From: JBLUOA01 sp048060095
GTDB taxonomy: Bacteria > Pseudomonadota > Alphaproteobacteria > Rhodobacterales > Rhodobacteraceae
Reading direction: 5' to 3'
Length of the DNA stretch: 64,000 nucleotides
Assembly: GCF_048060095.1 (NCBI RefSeq)
Contig: NZ_JBLUOA010000001.1
Coordinates: 682,001-746,000 of the forward strand
Shown here: piece by piece, positions 1-7,726 of the stretch
How positions within the stretch are numbered: the stretch's first letter is position 1
How the letters are laid out: each line of letters starts with the position of its first letter
Made by a program: the position numbers and the translations under genes
The notes under the pieces: generated by a model
What the model was told of the DNA's origin: nothing
Databases searched by the model: none
Seen by the model: only the letters and a program-made list of their open reading frames with translations

Positions 1-12
1 CGCCCTAAGCGT

Positions 13-1014
13 TTACATTGAGGATGCCGCCTGTAGCGGCCCGGTGTTGACCGTCGGCTCATAAGACTCCAGCGCGGAGTCGATTGAGCCAGCTTCAACA
101 AAGACGTCTGCGACGCCCTTCATGAACGTCTGGCTGCCGCCGCCGAGCCACTTATCGCTCAACTGGTCTTCGACGCTTGGGAAGACGAACGTATCAATGG
201 TCGCCCGTGTCGATTCCAGATCCATACCAGCGTCTTGCGCGATCGCTGCCAGCATTTCCTCCGTGTTTTCGCCGGCGTTCCACTGCGCGTTCATGTCGGC
301 GGTTACAGCAAGGAACTTGGCGAGCAATTCGGCTTCTTCCGAAACGAAGCTGGCCGGTGCGGAGGTTACATCGAAGACGAGAATGCCCAGCTCTTCCTTC
401 TCGGCACCGGTCAGAAGCACGTTGCCGTTTTCCAGCATACGGCGCAGCGCACCGCCCCAACCACAGGCCATGTCGATGGAACCTTGTGCCAGCGCAGCGG
501 CGCTTTCAGCAGGGGCCATGTCCACAACCTCAAGCGAGGCCAGATCGACGCCAAAGTGGTTCATCTGGCTGAGGAAGCCGTAGTGAGCAGCGGTGCCGAG
601 CGGCACGGCAACCTTCTTGCCCGCAAGTTCGCCCGCGGTGTCCTTGTCGATCTCAAGGCTGGACGCCACGACGCAGTTGTCGTTGTCGGAATAGGACACA
701 GCGACGTCAACGACCTGAATGTCCTGCCCGGCCGAAGCAGCAACCACGAAGGGCGGAACGCCTTGGCTGACCGAAATATCAACATCACCGGAAGCCATCG
801 CCGCGCTCATCGCGGTGCCGGTTTCGAAGGCAACCCAGTTGACCTTCACACCAAGCGCCTCGTCGTAAAGACCGTTCACCTTGGCGTATTGGAACGGCAT
901 CGGCCATTCGAGGAAATAGGCGACGGTGATCTCGTCAGCAGCAAACGCCGCCTGTGCACCCGTCAGCATTGCGACGCCGGCGACGGCACCCATCAGTTTC
1001 GATTTGATTTTCAT
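13..1014 (-). CDS. tauA: Taurine-type ABC transporter substrate-binding protein
   Basis: A 333-residue periplasmic binding protein of the TauA/SsuA/NMT1 family, which delivers taurine or related sulfonates and amines to an inner-membrane ABC importer. Residues 1-25 are a Sec signal peptide ending AFA before ADE. The mature part starts with the family pattern ITVAYFLEWPMPFQYAK, and later has the AQGSIDMACGWGGALRRM region that lines the ligand cleft. ATG 1014 was chosen because it gives a clean signal peptide and is preceded by GGGAGA; an in-frame start eight codons upstream would put charged residues before the signal. The ATPase and permease genes would lie beyond the left edge, since the gene reads towards coordinate 1. 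Family assignment is firm. Taurine itself as ligand is an inference; other sulfonates or amines are possible. Confidence 0.85.
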   Translation of the reverse strand: MKIKSKLMGAVAGVAMLTGAQAAFAADEITVAYFLEWPMPFQYAKVNGLYDEALGVKVNWVAFETGTAMSAAMASGDVDISVSQGVPPFVVAASAGQDIQVVDVAVSYSDNDNCVVASSLEIDKDTAGELAGKKVAVPLGTAAHYGFLSQMNHFGVDLASLEVVDMAPAESAAALAQGSIDMACGWGGALRRMLENGNVLLTGAEKEELGILVFDVTSAPASFVSEEAELLAKFLAVTADMNAQWNAGENTEEMLAAIAQDAGMDLESTRATIDTFVFPSVEDQLSDKWLGGGSQTFMKGVADVFVEAGSIDSALESYEPTVNTGPLQAASSM

Positions 1015-1530
1015 AGTAGTCTCCCTGGTATTGCACACTCATGTGGCTTTGATTTTTCGTGTGGCGGCCAACCCGCCTTTGATATGTTCCCGATCTTGAT
1101 GTCGGGTAGATGTGTCGCAGATCAGATGATCCGTATCCGACACTGTGTTGGCCCGAAGCCTCCCCTCGGCCGTCGTGGTCGGCGATCTCGAATTCCCAAG
1201 TCATCGAAAAAATCGCCCCCGCTGAACGACGTAACTACACGTATCAGCGTCCGTCAATTGTTATCATTTTGAAGCCCGAACATATTGCCAGATTCGCTGT
1301 AGTCGTATCGCCAGTTTGGGGAGGGCTTGTGGAGGGGTTTAGGTGTTGGTGTTCCAGTGTAATAGAATTGGTTTAAGTGGTTGATGGATAAATGTAAAAA
1401 TCAGCAATAGCACTTATTGACAAATTGGAAAAAGTCTGGCGGATCGCACATATCTGGCAGCGCTGAAGTCTCATTTTCGGCGGATATTCACGAAGCTCCG
1501 ACCGTTTCGCGCACCTTGGTGCCTGCACCG
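1015..1530. other. Non-coding stretch upstream of the tauA-like gene
   Basis: About 500 bases lie between the stop of the RpiR regulator and the start of the tauA-like gene, both on the minus strand. The tauA promoter should be in the part nearest 1015, but I could not pick convincing -35/-10 boxes. The segment 1350-1440 is clearly AT-richer than the rest. A short inverted repeat (GCACC/GGTGC) around 1511-1522 follows the regulator stop but has no T-run. The open frames here have no recognisable protein content. Confidence 0.5.
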
Positions 1531-2403
1531 TCAGCTAAACTTCCGATAAAGCCGGGTGACATCGAAAATCTCGTCCAGCTTCTCAAAACGTTCTTTAGTG
1601 TCGGGCCAGGATTTCTCCTGCACCGCTGCGATCAGCGCTTCGAGCAGCATTAGGGTTGAGATGTTGCTGTCCCACGCCGAGGGGATTTCGCCCCAGCAAT
1701 TGAACACCGGATCGGCGATCTTCGCGACCGGGGAGGTCCACGGATCAGTGATCAGGATCACCTGCACGCCGCGCTCCACCGCAAGTTCCGCAAGGCGTTG
1801 GAGGTTGTTTTCATATCGCCGGATATCGAACATCAGCAGCACGTCGCCTTCGGTCATATCAAGCACGTAATGCGGCCACGTCGCCGCAGAGGACGTCATG
1901 TGCGTCACATGCGGGCGCACGGCCTGAAGGTGGGTGGATGCGTATTCGGCCAGCGCGCGGGTGACCCGCCCGCCGACCACGAACAGGTGGGTGTCCTTAT
2001 CGGCCAATCGTTCAACCGCGCGGTCGAACTTGTCGGTATCCACATGTGACAGCGATTGCCGGATATTCTGCATCACCGCATCCGCAAACCGGTTCAGCAT
2101 GTGGGATTCCGGCGCTTCGGCGGCCCAGACCTCGCGTTTTTGGACGGGGCCGGAGATCTTCGCCTCCAACTCCTCTCGCAAGGTTTGGTGAAACTGCGGA
2201 AATCCCTTGAAGCCGAGCTTTTGCACCATCCGCGCGACCGTTGGTGTCGATACGCCGGAGTTTTCCGCGACGATCGTGATCGAGGCCAGCCCGGCCGCCG
2301 GGTAATTTTCAAGCAATGCGTTCGCCAGCTTTCGTTCGGTCTGTGTCAGCGTGTCATAATGGTCGCGGATCAGGTCACGAACTGTCTGGGTCGGAGTTGG
2401 CAC
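1531..2403 (-). CDS. MurR/RpiR family transcriptional regulator
   Basis: A 290-residue DNA-binding repressor/activator of the RpiR family. Residues 1-80 form the HTH_6 domain; the recognition helix region reads SGVSTPTVARMVQKLGFKGF. Residues about 125-250 form a SIS sugar-isomerase fold that normally senses a phosphorylated or amino metabolite; FVVGGRVTRALAEYAS is the glycine-rich start of that fold. The gene is transcribed away from the N-formylglutamate amidohydrolase / TRAP / gamma-glutamyl ligase operon, the usual layout for a local regulator. The divergent intergenic region carries two GAAAATAT direct repeats that are candidate binding sites. The inducer cannot be told from sequence; a substrate or intermediate of the adjacent pathway is the natural guess. 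Confidence 0.9.
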   Translation of the reverse strand: MPTPTQTVRDLIRDHYDTLTQTERKLANALLENYPAAGLASITIVAENSGVSTPTVARMVQKLGFKGFPQFHQTLREELEAKISGPVQKREVWAAEAPESHMLNRFADAVMQNIRQSLSHVDTDKFDRAVERLADKDTHLFVVGGRVTRALAEYASTHLQAVRPHVTHMTSSAATWPHYVLDMTEGDVLLMFDIRRYENNLQRLAELAVERGVQVILITDPWTSPVAKIADPVFNCWGEIPSAWDSNISTLMLLEALIAAVQEKSWPDTKERFEKLDEIFDVTRLYRKFS

Positions 2404-2434
2404 GGGCGCATCCTGCGTTTCGGTCTCTGCGACT

Positions 2435-2475
2435 GAAAATATATTGACAGACGCGAAAAAGATAGAAAATATTTC
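2435..2475. promoter_or_regulatory. Divergent control region: paired GAAAATAT sites and a promoter
   Basis: GAAAATAT occurs at 2435-2442 and again at 2465-2472, exactly 30 bases apart, so both copies face the same side of the helix. The second copy continues to GAAAATATTTC, a near-palindrome. Between them is TTGACA (2444-2449), a perfect -35 box for the rightward operon, with AATATT at 2468-2473 as a plausible -10 box overlapping the second repeat. RpiR-family operators in proteobacteria often contain GAAA/TTTC half-sites. That the neighbouring regulator binds here is inferred. Confidence 0.55.
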
Positions 2476-2497
2476 TTCTTGTCAGAGGGGGTGGAAA

Positions 2498-3292
2498 TTG
2501 GCTGACAAGATCAGGTCAGATTTTGGCGACGTGGCAGAGCTTGTGAACCCAAACGGGGCCGGGCCTGTCGTGCTGATCTGTGAACATGCGTCGAACGCGA
2601 TTCCTGCGGAACTCGACGGGCTTGGCCTGGACGAGGACGCGCGGGCCAGCCACATCGCATGGGATCCCGGCGCGCGGGAGCTGTCGATCATGCTGTCCGA
2701 AGCGCTGGATGCGCCGCTGGTCTGCGGGTGCGTGTCGCGGCTGGTTTACGACTGCAACCGCCCGCCCGACGCCTCTAGCGCAATGCCGGAAACGTCGGAA
2801 GCCACCAACATTCCGGGCAATCTAGGCATGTCGCCAGCAGATCGCGTCAATCGGATCGCCAGTGTTTACGAGCCGTTCTGCGATGCGGTTCAGCAGGTTC
2901 TGTCAGCCAGAAAAACCGCCGGGCGCCCGACGGCTGTCGTTACGATCCACAGTTTCACGCCGGTCTATTTCGGCAAACCCCGCGCCGTTGAAATCGGCAT
3001 TCTGCATGATGATGACCGAACGCTTGCAGACGCAATGCTGGCGCGGGCGGGCACCGTTGCGCCCCGCGATGTGCGGCGCAACACTCCCTACGGGCCAGAG
3101 GATGGCGTCACCCATTCGCTTCGGATTTACGGGCTGGCGAACACCTTGCCCAATGTCATGATCGAGGCGCGGAACGACTTGCTGAGCACGCCGGAAGGGA
3201 CCGCAGACATCGCGCAGGAGATCCTCGCGATGCTTGTGCCAGCCCTTAGCGACATCGGGCTGACCCAAAGCGGGAGGGTGCATCATGCCTAG
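2498..3292 (+). CDS. N-formylglutamate amidohydrolase family protein
   Basis: A 264-residue zinc amidohydrolase of the N-formylglutamate deformylase family (HutG2-like), which cleaves an N-acyl or gamma-amide bond to release glutamate. Family landmarks are ICEHASNAIP near residue 26, the HIAWDPGAREL stretch near 52, TIHSFTP near 150 and IEARNDLL near 220. The start chosen is TTG 2498, six bases after a strong GAGGGGG ribosome site. The in-frame TTG at 2444 is rejected because those bases form the TTGACA -35 box. The gene overlaps dctQ by 8 bases, so it heads a tightly coupled operon. No hut genes are nearby. Beside a gamma-glutamyl ligase and two dehydrogenases it more likely hydrolyses a gamma-glutamyl amide than N-formylglutamate; that substrate is inference. 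Confidence 0.88.
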   Translation: MADKIRSDFGDVAELVNPNGAGPVVLICEHASNAIPAELDGLGLDEDARASHIAWDPGARELSIMLSEALDAPLVCGCVSRLVYDCNRPPDASSAMPETSEATNIPGNLGMSPADRVNRIASVYEPFCDAVQQVLSARKTAGRPTAVVTIHSFTPVYFGKPRAVEIGILHDDDRTLADAMLARAGTVAPRDVRRNTPYGPEDGVTHSLRIYGLANTLPNVMIEARNDLLSTPEGTADIAQEILAMLVPALSDIGLTQSGRVHHA

Positions 3293-3881
3293 ACCGCTAC
3301 GCGTCTTTGTCCGGATCGTTGAAGGCTTCAACCGCTTTGTCGGACGGATCGCAATGTATCTAATCTTTGTCCTGATCGGGATATTGCTGTGGTCCTCAAT
3401 CTCAAAAGCCGTCTTTGTCCCATCGCTTTGGACGCTGGAAATGGCGCAGTTCACAATGGTCGCCTACTACATCATCGGCGGGCCGTATTCGATCCAACTC
3501 GGGTCGAACGTGCGGATGGATTTGTTCTACGGCGGCTGGTCGGATCGGCAAAAGGCGTGGTTTGACGCCTTTACCGTACTGTTCCTGATGTTCTTCCTCG
3601 TCACAATGTTCATCGGCGGGGTCAGTTCAACCGCCTATTCGCTCGGCCATTATGGGACAGAGCCGTTCGCCTTCTTCAAAGACCTGTTCGTTGGTTTCGT
3701 CACCGGCGGCATGACCGGCGCGGAGGAGGTTTTGGGCCGTCTGGAACGCAGCCCGACCGCGTGGCGTCCTTACCTGTGGCCGATCAAGGCGGTGATCTGC
3801 ATCGGTCTGATCCTGATGATCCTGCAAGCGCTTGTGGAACTGGTGAAAGACATCGCCCGTATCCGGGGTGAGGAGATCTGA
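3285..3881 (+). CDS. dctQ: TRAP transporter small permease (DctQ type)
   Basis: A 198-residue inner-membrane protein with four predicted helices, the DctQ subunit of a TRAP (tripartite ATP-independent periplasmic) importer. The first helix is near residues 22-42; the LEMAQFTMVAYYIIGGPY segment is typical of the family. It helps the large permease take solute from the binding protein using the sodium or proton gradient. The long loop after helix 3 (FKDLFVGFVTGGMTGAEEVLGRL) makes it a little longer than the usual 160-180 residues. The gene overlaps the amidohydrolase by 8 bases and dctM by one base (TGATG), so the three are translationally coupled. Confidence 0.92.
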   Translation: MPRPLRVFVRIVEGFNRFVGRIAMYLIFVLIGILLWSSISKAVFVPSLWTLEMAQFTMVAYYIIGGPYSIQLGSNVRMDLFYGGWSDRQKAWFDAFTVLFLMFFLVTMFIGGVSSTAYSLGHYGTEPFAFFKDLFVGFVTGGMTGAEEVLGRLERSPTAWRPYLWPIKAVICIGLILMILQALVELVKDIARIRGEEI

Positions 3882-5203
3882 TGTCGCACGAGATGATCGC
3901 AATTCTCATGTTCTCGACCATGATGCTGATGCTTCTGACCGGGCAGCGCGTGTTTGGGGCCATCGGTTTTGTCGGCGCCGCAGCGGCGCTGCTGCTGGGC
4001 TGGGTCGGGGGCGTCGAAATCCCCTTTACCGCCGCGATGAAGCTGATGAAGTGGTATCCGCTGCTGACCCTGCCGATGTTCATCTTCATGGGTTACGTCC
4101 TTAGCGAAAGCCGCATTGCGGACGATCTTTACCGGATGTTCCACGTCTGGATGGGGCCGGTCCGGGGCGGGCTTGCCATCGGGACAATCGGCCTGATGGT
4201 GCTGATTTCCGCGATGAACGGGCTTTCGGTCGCGGGCATGGCGATCGGTGCGACGATTGCGCTGCCGGAACTGCTGCGGCGTGGTTACGACAAGATCATG
4301 GTGACGGGGGTCATTCAGGCGGGGTCGAGCCTTGGCATCCTCGTGCCGCCCTCGGTCGTGCTGGTGCTTTACGCGATGATCGCCCGGCAGCCGGTTGGGC
4401 AGTTGTGGCTTGCCGGTGTCCTGCCGGGTCTGATGATGGCGGCGCTGTTCATCCTCTACATCTATGTGCGCTGCAAGGTGCAGCCTGACCTTGGCCCGGT
4501 CTTGCCGGAGGATGAACGCAACGTGCCGATGTCCGAAAAACTGCGGCTGTTGCGGGCGGGCATTCTGCCGCTGGTGATTTTCGGCACGATGATGGTGCCC
4601 TTCGTGAAGGGCTATACATCGCTTGTCGAAAGCTCTGCCATCGGGGCGATGACAGCGTTCATGGCGGCGGTGGTCAAGGGGCGGATGACGAGGGATGTCT
4701 TTGAAACTTCCGTCCGCCAAACGCTCGCAATATCCTGCATGTTCATGTGGATCATCCTCGCTGCGCTTGGCTTTGGCGCGGTGTTTGACGGGCTTGGGGC
4801 GGTCAAGGCGATTGAAAACCTGTTCACTGACCAGCTTGGCCTGTCGCCTTGGACCATTCTGATCCTGATGCAGCTTTCGTTCATCGTGATGGGTACGTTT
4901 CTGGACGACACCGCGATGCTGGTCATTGTCGCGCCGCTTTATGTGCCACTGGTCGGGGCGATGGGCTTTGATCTGATCTGGTATGGCGTGCTTTACACGA
5001 TCACCACGCAGATCGCCTATATGACGCCGCCCTTTGGCTATAACCTGTTCCTGATGCGCGCGATGGCGCCGCCAGAGATCGGCATCCGCGACATCTACCG
5101 GTCGATCATTCCCTTCGCGCTGGTGATGGTGCTTGCCCTGTCGCTGGTGATGATCTTCCCCGACATCGCACTTTGGCTACCGAATTACGTTTACGGAAAA
5201 TAA
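3881..5203 (+). CDS. dctM: TRAP transporter large permease (DctM type)
   Basis: A 440-residue integral membrane protein with about 12 helices, the translocation subunit of the TRAP importer. The family pattern AGSSLGILVPPSVVLVLYA is present near residues 145-165, and MGTFLDDTAMLVIVAPLYVP near 330-350 forms the second inverted-repeat half. The length is normal for DctM. The start overlaps the dctQ stop as TGATG. It works with the binding protein encoded directly downstream, giving a complete three-part transporter with all subunits intact. Confidence 0.95.
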   Translation: MSHEMIAILMFSTMMLMLLTGQRVFGAIGFVGAAAALLLGWVGGVEIPFTAAMKLMKWYPLLTLPMFIFMGYVLSESRIADDLYRMFHVWMGPVRGGLAIGTIGLMVLISAMNGLSVAGMAIGATIALPELLRRGYDKIMVTGVIQAGSSLGILVPPSVVLVLYAMIARQPVGQLWLAGVLPGLMMAALFILYIYVRCKVQPDLGPVLPEDERNVPMSEKLRLLRAGILPLVIFGTMMVPFVKGYTSLVESSAIGAMTAFMAAVVKGRMTRDVFETSVRQTLAISCMFMWIILAALGFGAVFDGLGAVKAIENLFTDQLGLSPWTILILMQLSFIVMGTFLDDTAMLVIVAPLYVPLVGAMGFDLIWYGVLYTITTQIAYMTPPFGYNLFLMRAMAPPEIGIRDIYRSIIPFALVMVLALSLVMIFPDIALWLPNYVYGK

Positions 5204-5253
5204 CCCGAAGACCCCGAACCGCGGGGCAAACTGAAACCGATAGGAGAGAGAGA

Positions 5254-6288
5254 ATGACAACAAGACGTAAGTTTTTAACCTCAGCCGGCGTAGGCGCCGT
5301 GGGCGCAAGCCTTGCCGCCCCGGCCATTGCGCAGAGCACGATCACGTGGCGTCTGCAAACATATGCAGGCCCCGCGCTGGCAGAGCATGTCATCAAGCCC
5401 GCCATCGACAGCTTTAACAAGATCGCTGGCGACGAGATGCAGATCGAGCTGTTCTTCGCGGATCAGCTTGTCCCGACCGGAGAGTTGTTCCGCGCCATGC
5501 AGCGCGGCACGATCGACGCGGTGCAGTCGGACGATGACTCCATGGCGTCGCCAACCGATGTCACCGTGTTCGGCGGGTATTTCCCGTTCGCCTCGCGCTA
5601 CTCGCTCGACGTGCCGGTGCTGTTCAACCAATATGGCCTGAACGAGATTTGGGACGCGGAGTATTCCGCGGTCGGCGTCAAGCACATCAGCGCCGGCGCA
5701 TGGGATCCCTGCCATTTCGCGACGAAAGACCCCATCAACAGCCTTGCCGATCTCGAAGGAAAGCGGGTTTTCACCTTCCCGACAGCGGGTCGGTTCCTTG
5801 CGCAGTTCGGCGTGGTTCCCGTGACCCTGCCGTGGGAGGATATCGAGGTTGCCGTGCAAACCGGCGAACTCGACGGGATCGCGTGGTCCGGCATTACTGA
5901 GGATTACACCGTCGGCTGGGCCGATGTGACCAACTACTTCCTGACCAACAACATCTCGGGCGCTTGGGCCGGGTCGTTCTTCGCCAATATGGATCGCTGG
6001 AACGAACTGCCGGAACATCTGCAGGAACTGCTGAAGGTGTGCATGGATCAAAGCCACTATTACCGCCAGTGGTGGTATTGGGGCGGCGAAGCCAGCCTGC
6101 GCGTTAACGGCGACAAGATGGAGCTGACGACAATCCCGGACGATGAATGGCAGACTGTCGAAGACGCTGCCGTCAAGTTCTGGGATGAAATCGCGGCAGA
6201 ATCCGAAACCAAGGCGAAGGTCGTTGAAATCTTCAAGCAATACAATGCCGACATGGTGAAGGCCGGACGGCCCTACCGCTACGGTTAA
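5254..6288 (+). CDS. dctP: TRAP transporter solute-binding protein (DctP type), Tat-exported
   Basis: A 344-residue periplasmic binding protein of the DctP/TakP family. The N-terminus MTTRRKFLTSAGVGAVG has the twin-arginine pattern RRKFL, with cleavage expected after AIAQ near residue 27. Mid-protein features are ISAGAWDPCHFATKDPI and the ligand-clamping segment EVAVQTGELDGIAWSG. ATG 5254 was chosen for its AGGAGAGAG ribosome site and clean Tat signal; a longer frame would begin inside dctM. It feeds the DctQM permease. The WYWGGEASLRV region resembles TRAP proteins that bind oxo-acids or other small acids, but the ligand cannot be read from sequence. A strong hairpin follows the gene. Confidence 0.93.
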   Translation: MTTRRKFLTSAGVGAVGASLAAPAIAQSTITWRLQTYAGPALAEHVIKPAIDSFNKIAGDEMQIELFFADQLVPTGELFRAMQRGTIDAVQSDDDSMASPTDVTVFGGYFPFASRYSLDVPVLFNQYGLNEIWDAEYSAVGVKHISAGAWDPCHFATKDPINSLADLEGKRVFTFPTAGRFLAQFGVVPVTLPWEDIEVAVQTGELDGIAWSGITEDYTVGWADVTNYFLTNNISGAWAGSFFANMDRWNELPEHLQELLKVCMDQSHYYRQWWYWGGEASLRVNGDKMELTTIPDDEWQTVEDAAVKFWDEIAAESETKAKVVEIFKQYNADMVKAGRPYRYG

Positions 6289-6295
6289 TGAAAAC

Positions 6296-6322
6296 AGCCC
6301 CGGCGGTCGGTCCGCCGGGGCT
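6296..6322 (+). other. Intercistronic hairpin after dctP
   Basis: AGCCCCGGCGG (6296-6306) and CCGCCGGGGCT (6312-6322) are perfectly complementary with a 5-base loop. There is no T-run, and the next gene follows 30 bases later. It is therefore better read as a transcript stabiliser or attenuator that favours the binding protein over distal genes than as a full terminator. Confidence 0.7.
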
Positions 6323-6352
6323 TCCATACAACATTCTGTTCAGGACATCCCC

Positions 6353-7714
6353 ATGCCCGGCAATCTGACCTTTGATGACCTCAAAATGAAAACCAAGAAC
6401 GGCGAGATTGATACCGTTCTGGCCTGTCTCGTCGATATGCAGGGCCGCCTGATGGGAAAGCGTTTCGTCGCCCAACACTTCGTGGACAGCGCATGGGAGG
6501 AAACCCATTGCTGCAACTACCTGCTGGCGACCGATCTTGAGATGGCGACGCCCGACGGCTACGCCTCGACCAGCTGGCGGCAGGGCTATGGGGATTACGT
6601 GATGAAGCCCGACCTGTCGACGCTGCGTCCGGTTCCGTGGCTGGAAGGCACCGCGATGGTGCTGTGTGACGTGCTTGACCACCATACGCACGAAGACGTG
6701 CCGCATTCGCCCCGCGCGGTGCTGAAAAAGCAAATCGCGCGGCTAACGGCGATGGGCCTGACCCCGATGATGGCGACGGAGCTGGAGTTCTTTCTGTTCG
6801 AGAAGAGCTTTGATGAGATCCGCAAGGAGGGCTTCCGCGACCTCGCCCCGATCAGCGGCTACAACGAAGATTATCATATCCTTCAGACGACGAAGGAAGA
6901 ACACGTGATGCGCCCGATCCGCAATCATCTATGCGCGGCGGGTATCCCGGTTGAAAATACCAAGGGTGAGGCCGAAGCGGGGCAGGAGGAGCTGAACATC
7001 CGCTACGGCGAAGCGCTCGACTGTGCCGATCATCACACGATCGCAAAACACGCCGTGAAGGAAATCGCGTGGCAGAAGGGCCATGCGGCGACGTTCATGC
7101 CTAAGTGGCATCATGATCGCGTCGGCAGCTCCTCGCATGTGCATCAATCGCTGTGGAAGGGGAAAACGCCCGCGTTTTATGACAAATCGGACGATCTCGG
7201 CATGTCCGACCTGATGCGTCACTACATGGCTGGCCTGATCAAATACGCGCCTGACATGACTTATTTCCTCGCCCCCTACGTCAACAGCTACAAACGTTTT
7301 CAGGTTGGTTCCTTCGCGCCGACGGGCAGCGTTTGGTCGGTCGACAACCGCACCGCCGGGTTCCGCTTGTGCGGCGACGGGACGAAAGCAGTTCGCGTCG
7401 AATGCCGGATCGGTGGATCGGATCTGAACCCCTACCTTGCGATGGCAGCGCAGATTGCGGCGGGCCTGAAAGGCGTTGAGGACAAGCTGAAACTCGCACC
7501 ACCCCTGAAGGGTGACGCCTACGAAAAGAACGACGGCGGCATCCCCACGAACCTGCGCGACGCGCGTGATGCGCTTCACGGGTCGAAGATGCTGCGTGCA
7601 GCGCTGGGGGAAGATGTAGTCGACCACTACACCCGCGCTGCCGAGGTTGAACTGGAAGACTTCGCCCGCGTTGTCACCGACTACGAAATAGCGCGCGGGT
7701 TTGAGCGTGCCTGA
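6353..7714 (+). CDS. Glutamine synthetase-like gamma-glutamyl ligase (PuuA/IpuC type)
   Basis: A 453-residue enzyme of the glutamine synthetase fold that uses ATP to join the gamma-carboxyl of glutamate to an amine. Catalytic landmarks are MATELEFFLFE (140-150, metal glutamates), AEAGQEELNIRY (207-218), HVHQSLW (262-268), NSYKRFQVGSFAPTG (311-325), and RVECRIGGSDLNPY (348-361). The C-terminus ends in a VTDYEIARGFER pattern and lacks the tyrosine adenylylation motif of housekeeping GlnA, as in PuuA (gamma-glutamylputrescine synthetase) and IpuC. The gene lies between a TRAP importer and aldehyde/alcohol dehydrogenases, which argues for catabolism of an amine rather than ammonia assimilation. 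The specific amine is not determined; ethanolamine or a similar amino alcohol would fit the neighbours. Confidence 0.88.
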   Translation: MPGNLTFDDLKMKTKNGEIDTVLACLVDMQGRLMGKRFVAQHFVDSAWEETHCCNYLLATDLEMATPDGYASTSWRQGYGDYVMKPDLSTLRPVPWLEGTAMVLCDVLDHHTHEDVPHSPRAVLKKQIARLTAMGLTPMMATELEFFLFEKSFDEIRKEGFRDLAPISGYNEDYHILQTTKEEHVMRPIRNHLCAAGIPVENTKGEAEAGQEELNIRYGEALDCADHHTIAKHAVKEIAWQKGHAATFMPKWHHDRVGSSSHVHQSLWKGKTPAFYDKSDDLGMSDLMRHYMAGLIKYAPDMTYFLAPYVNSYKRFQVGSFAPTGSVWSVDNRTAGFRLCGDGTKAVRVECRIGGSDLNPYLAMAAQIAAGLKGVEDKLKLAPPLKGDAYEKNDGGIPTNLRDARDALHGSKMLRAALGEDVVDHYTRAAEVELEDFARVVTDYEIARGFERA

Positions 7715-7726
7715 CGGGAATTGACG

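Noticed and set aside
235..1272. A 345-codon plus-strand frame opposite the tauA-like gene
   Set aside because: No domain and His/Arg-rich composition; the minus-strand binding protein with signal peptide is clear.
1417..1653. A 78-codon plus-strand ORF in the gap before the RpiR gene
   Set aside because: It begins in the AT-rich spacer and runs antisense into the regulator gene; no ribosome site or conserved pattern.
2444..2497. An upstream TTG start for the amidohydrolase
   Set aside because: Those bases form TTGACA, a -35 box, and there is no ribosome site; TTG 2498 has one.
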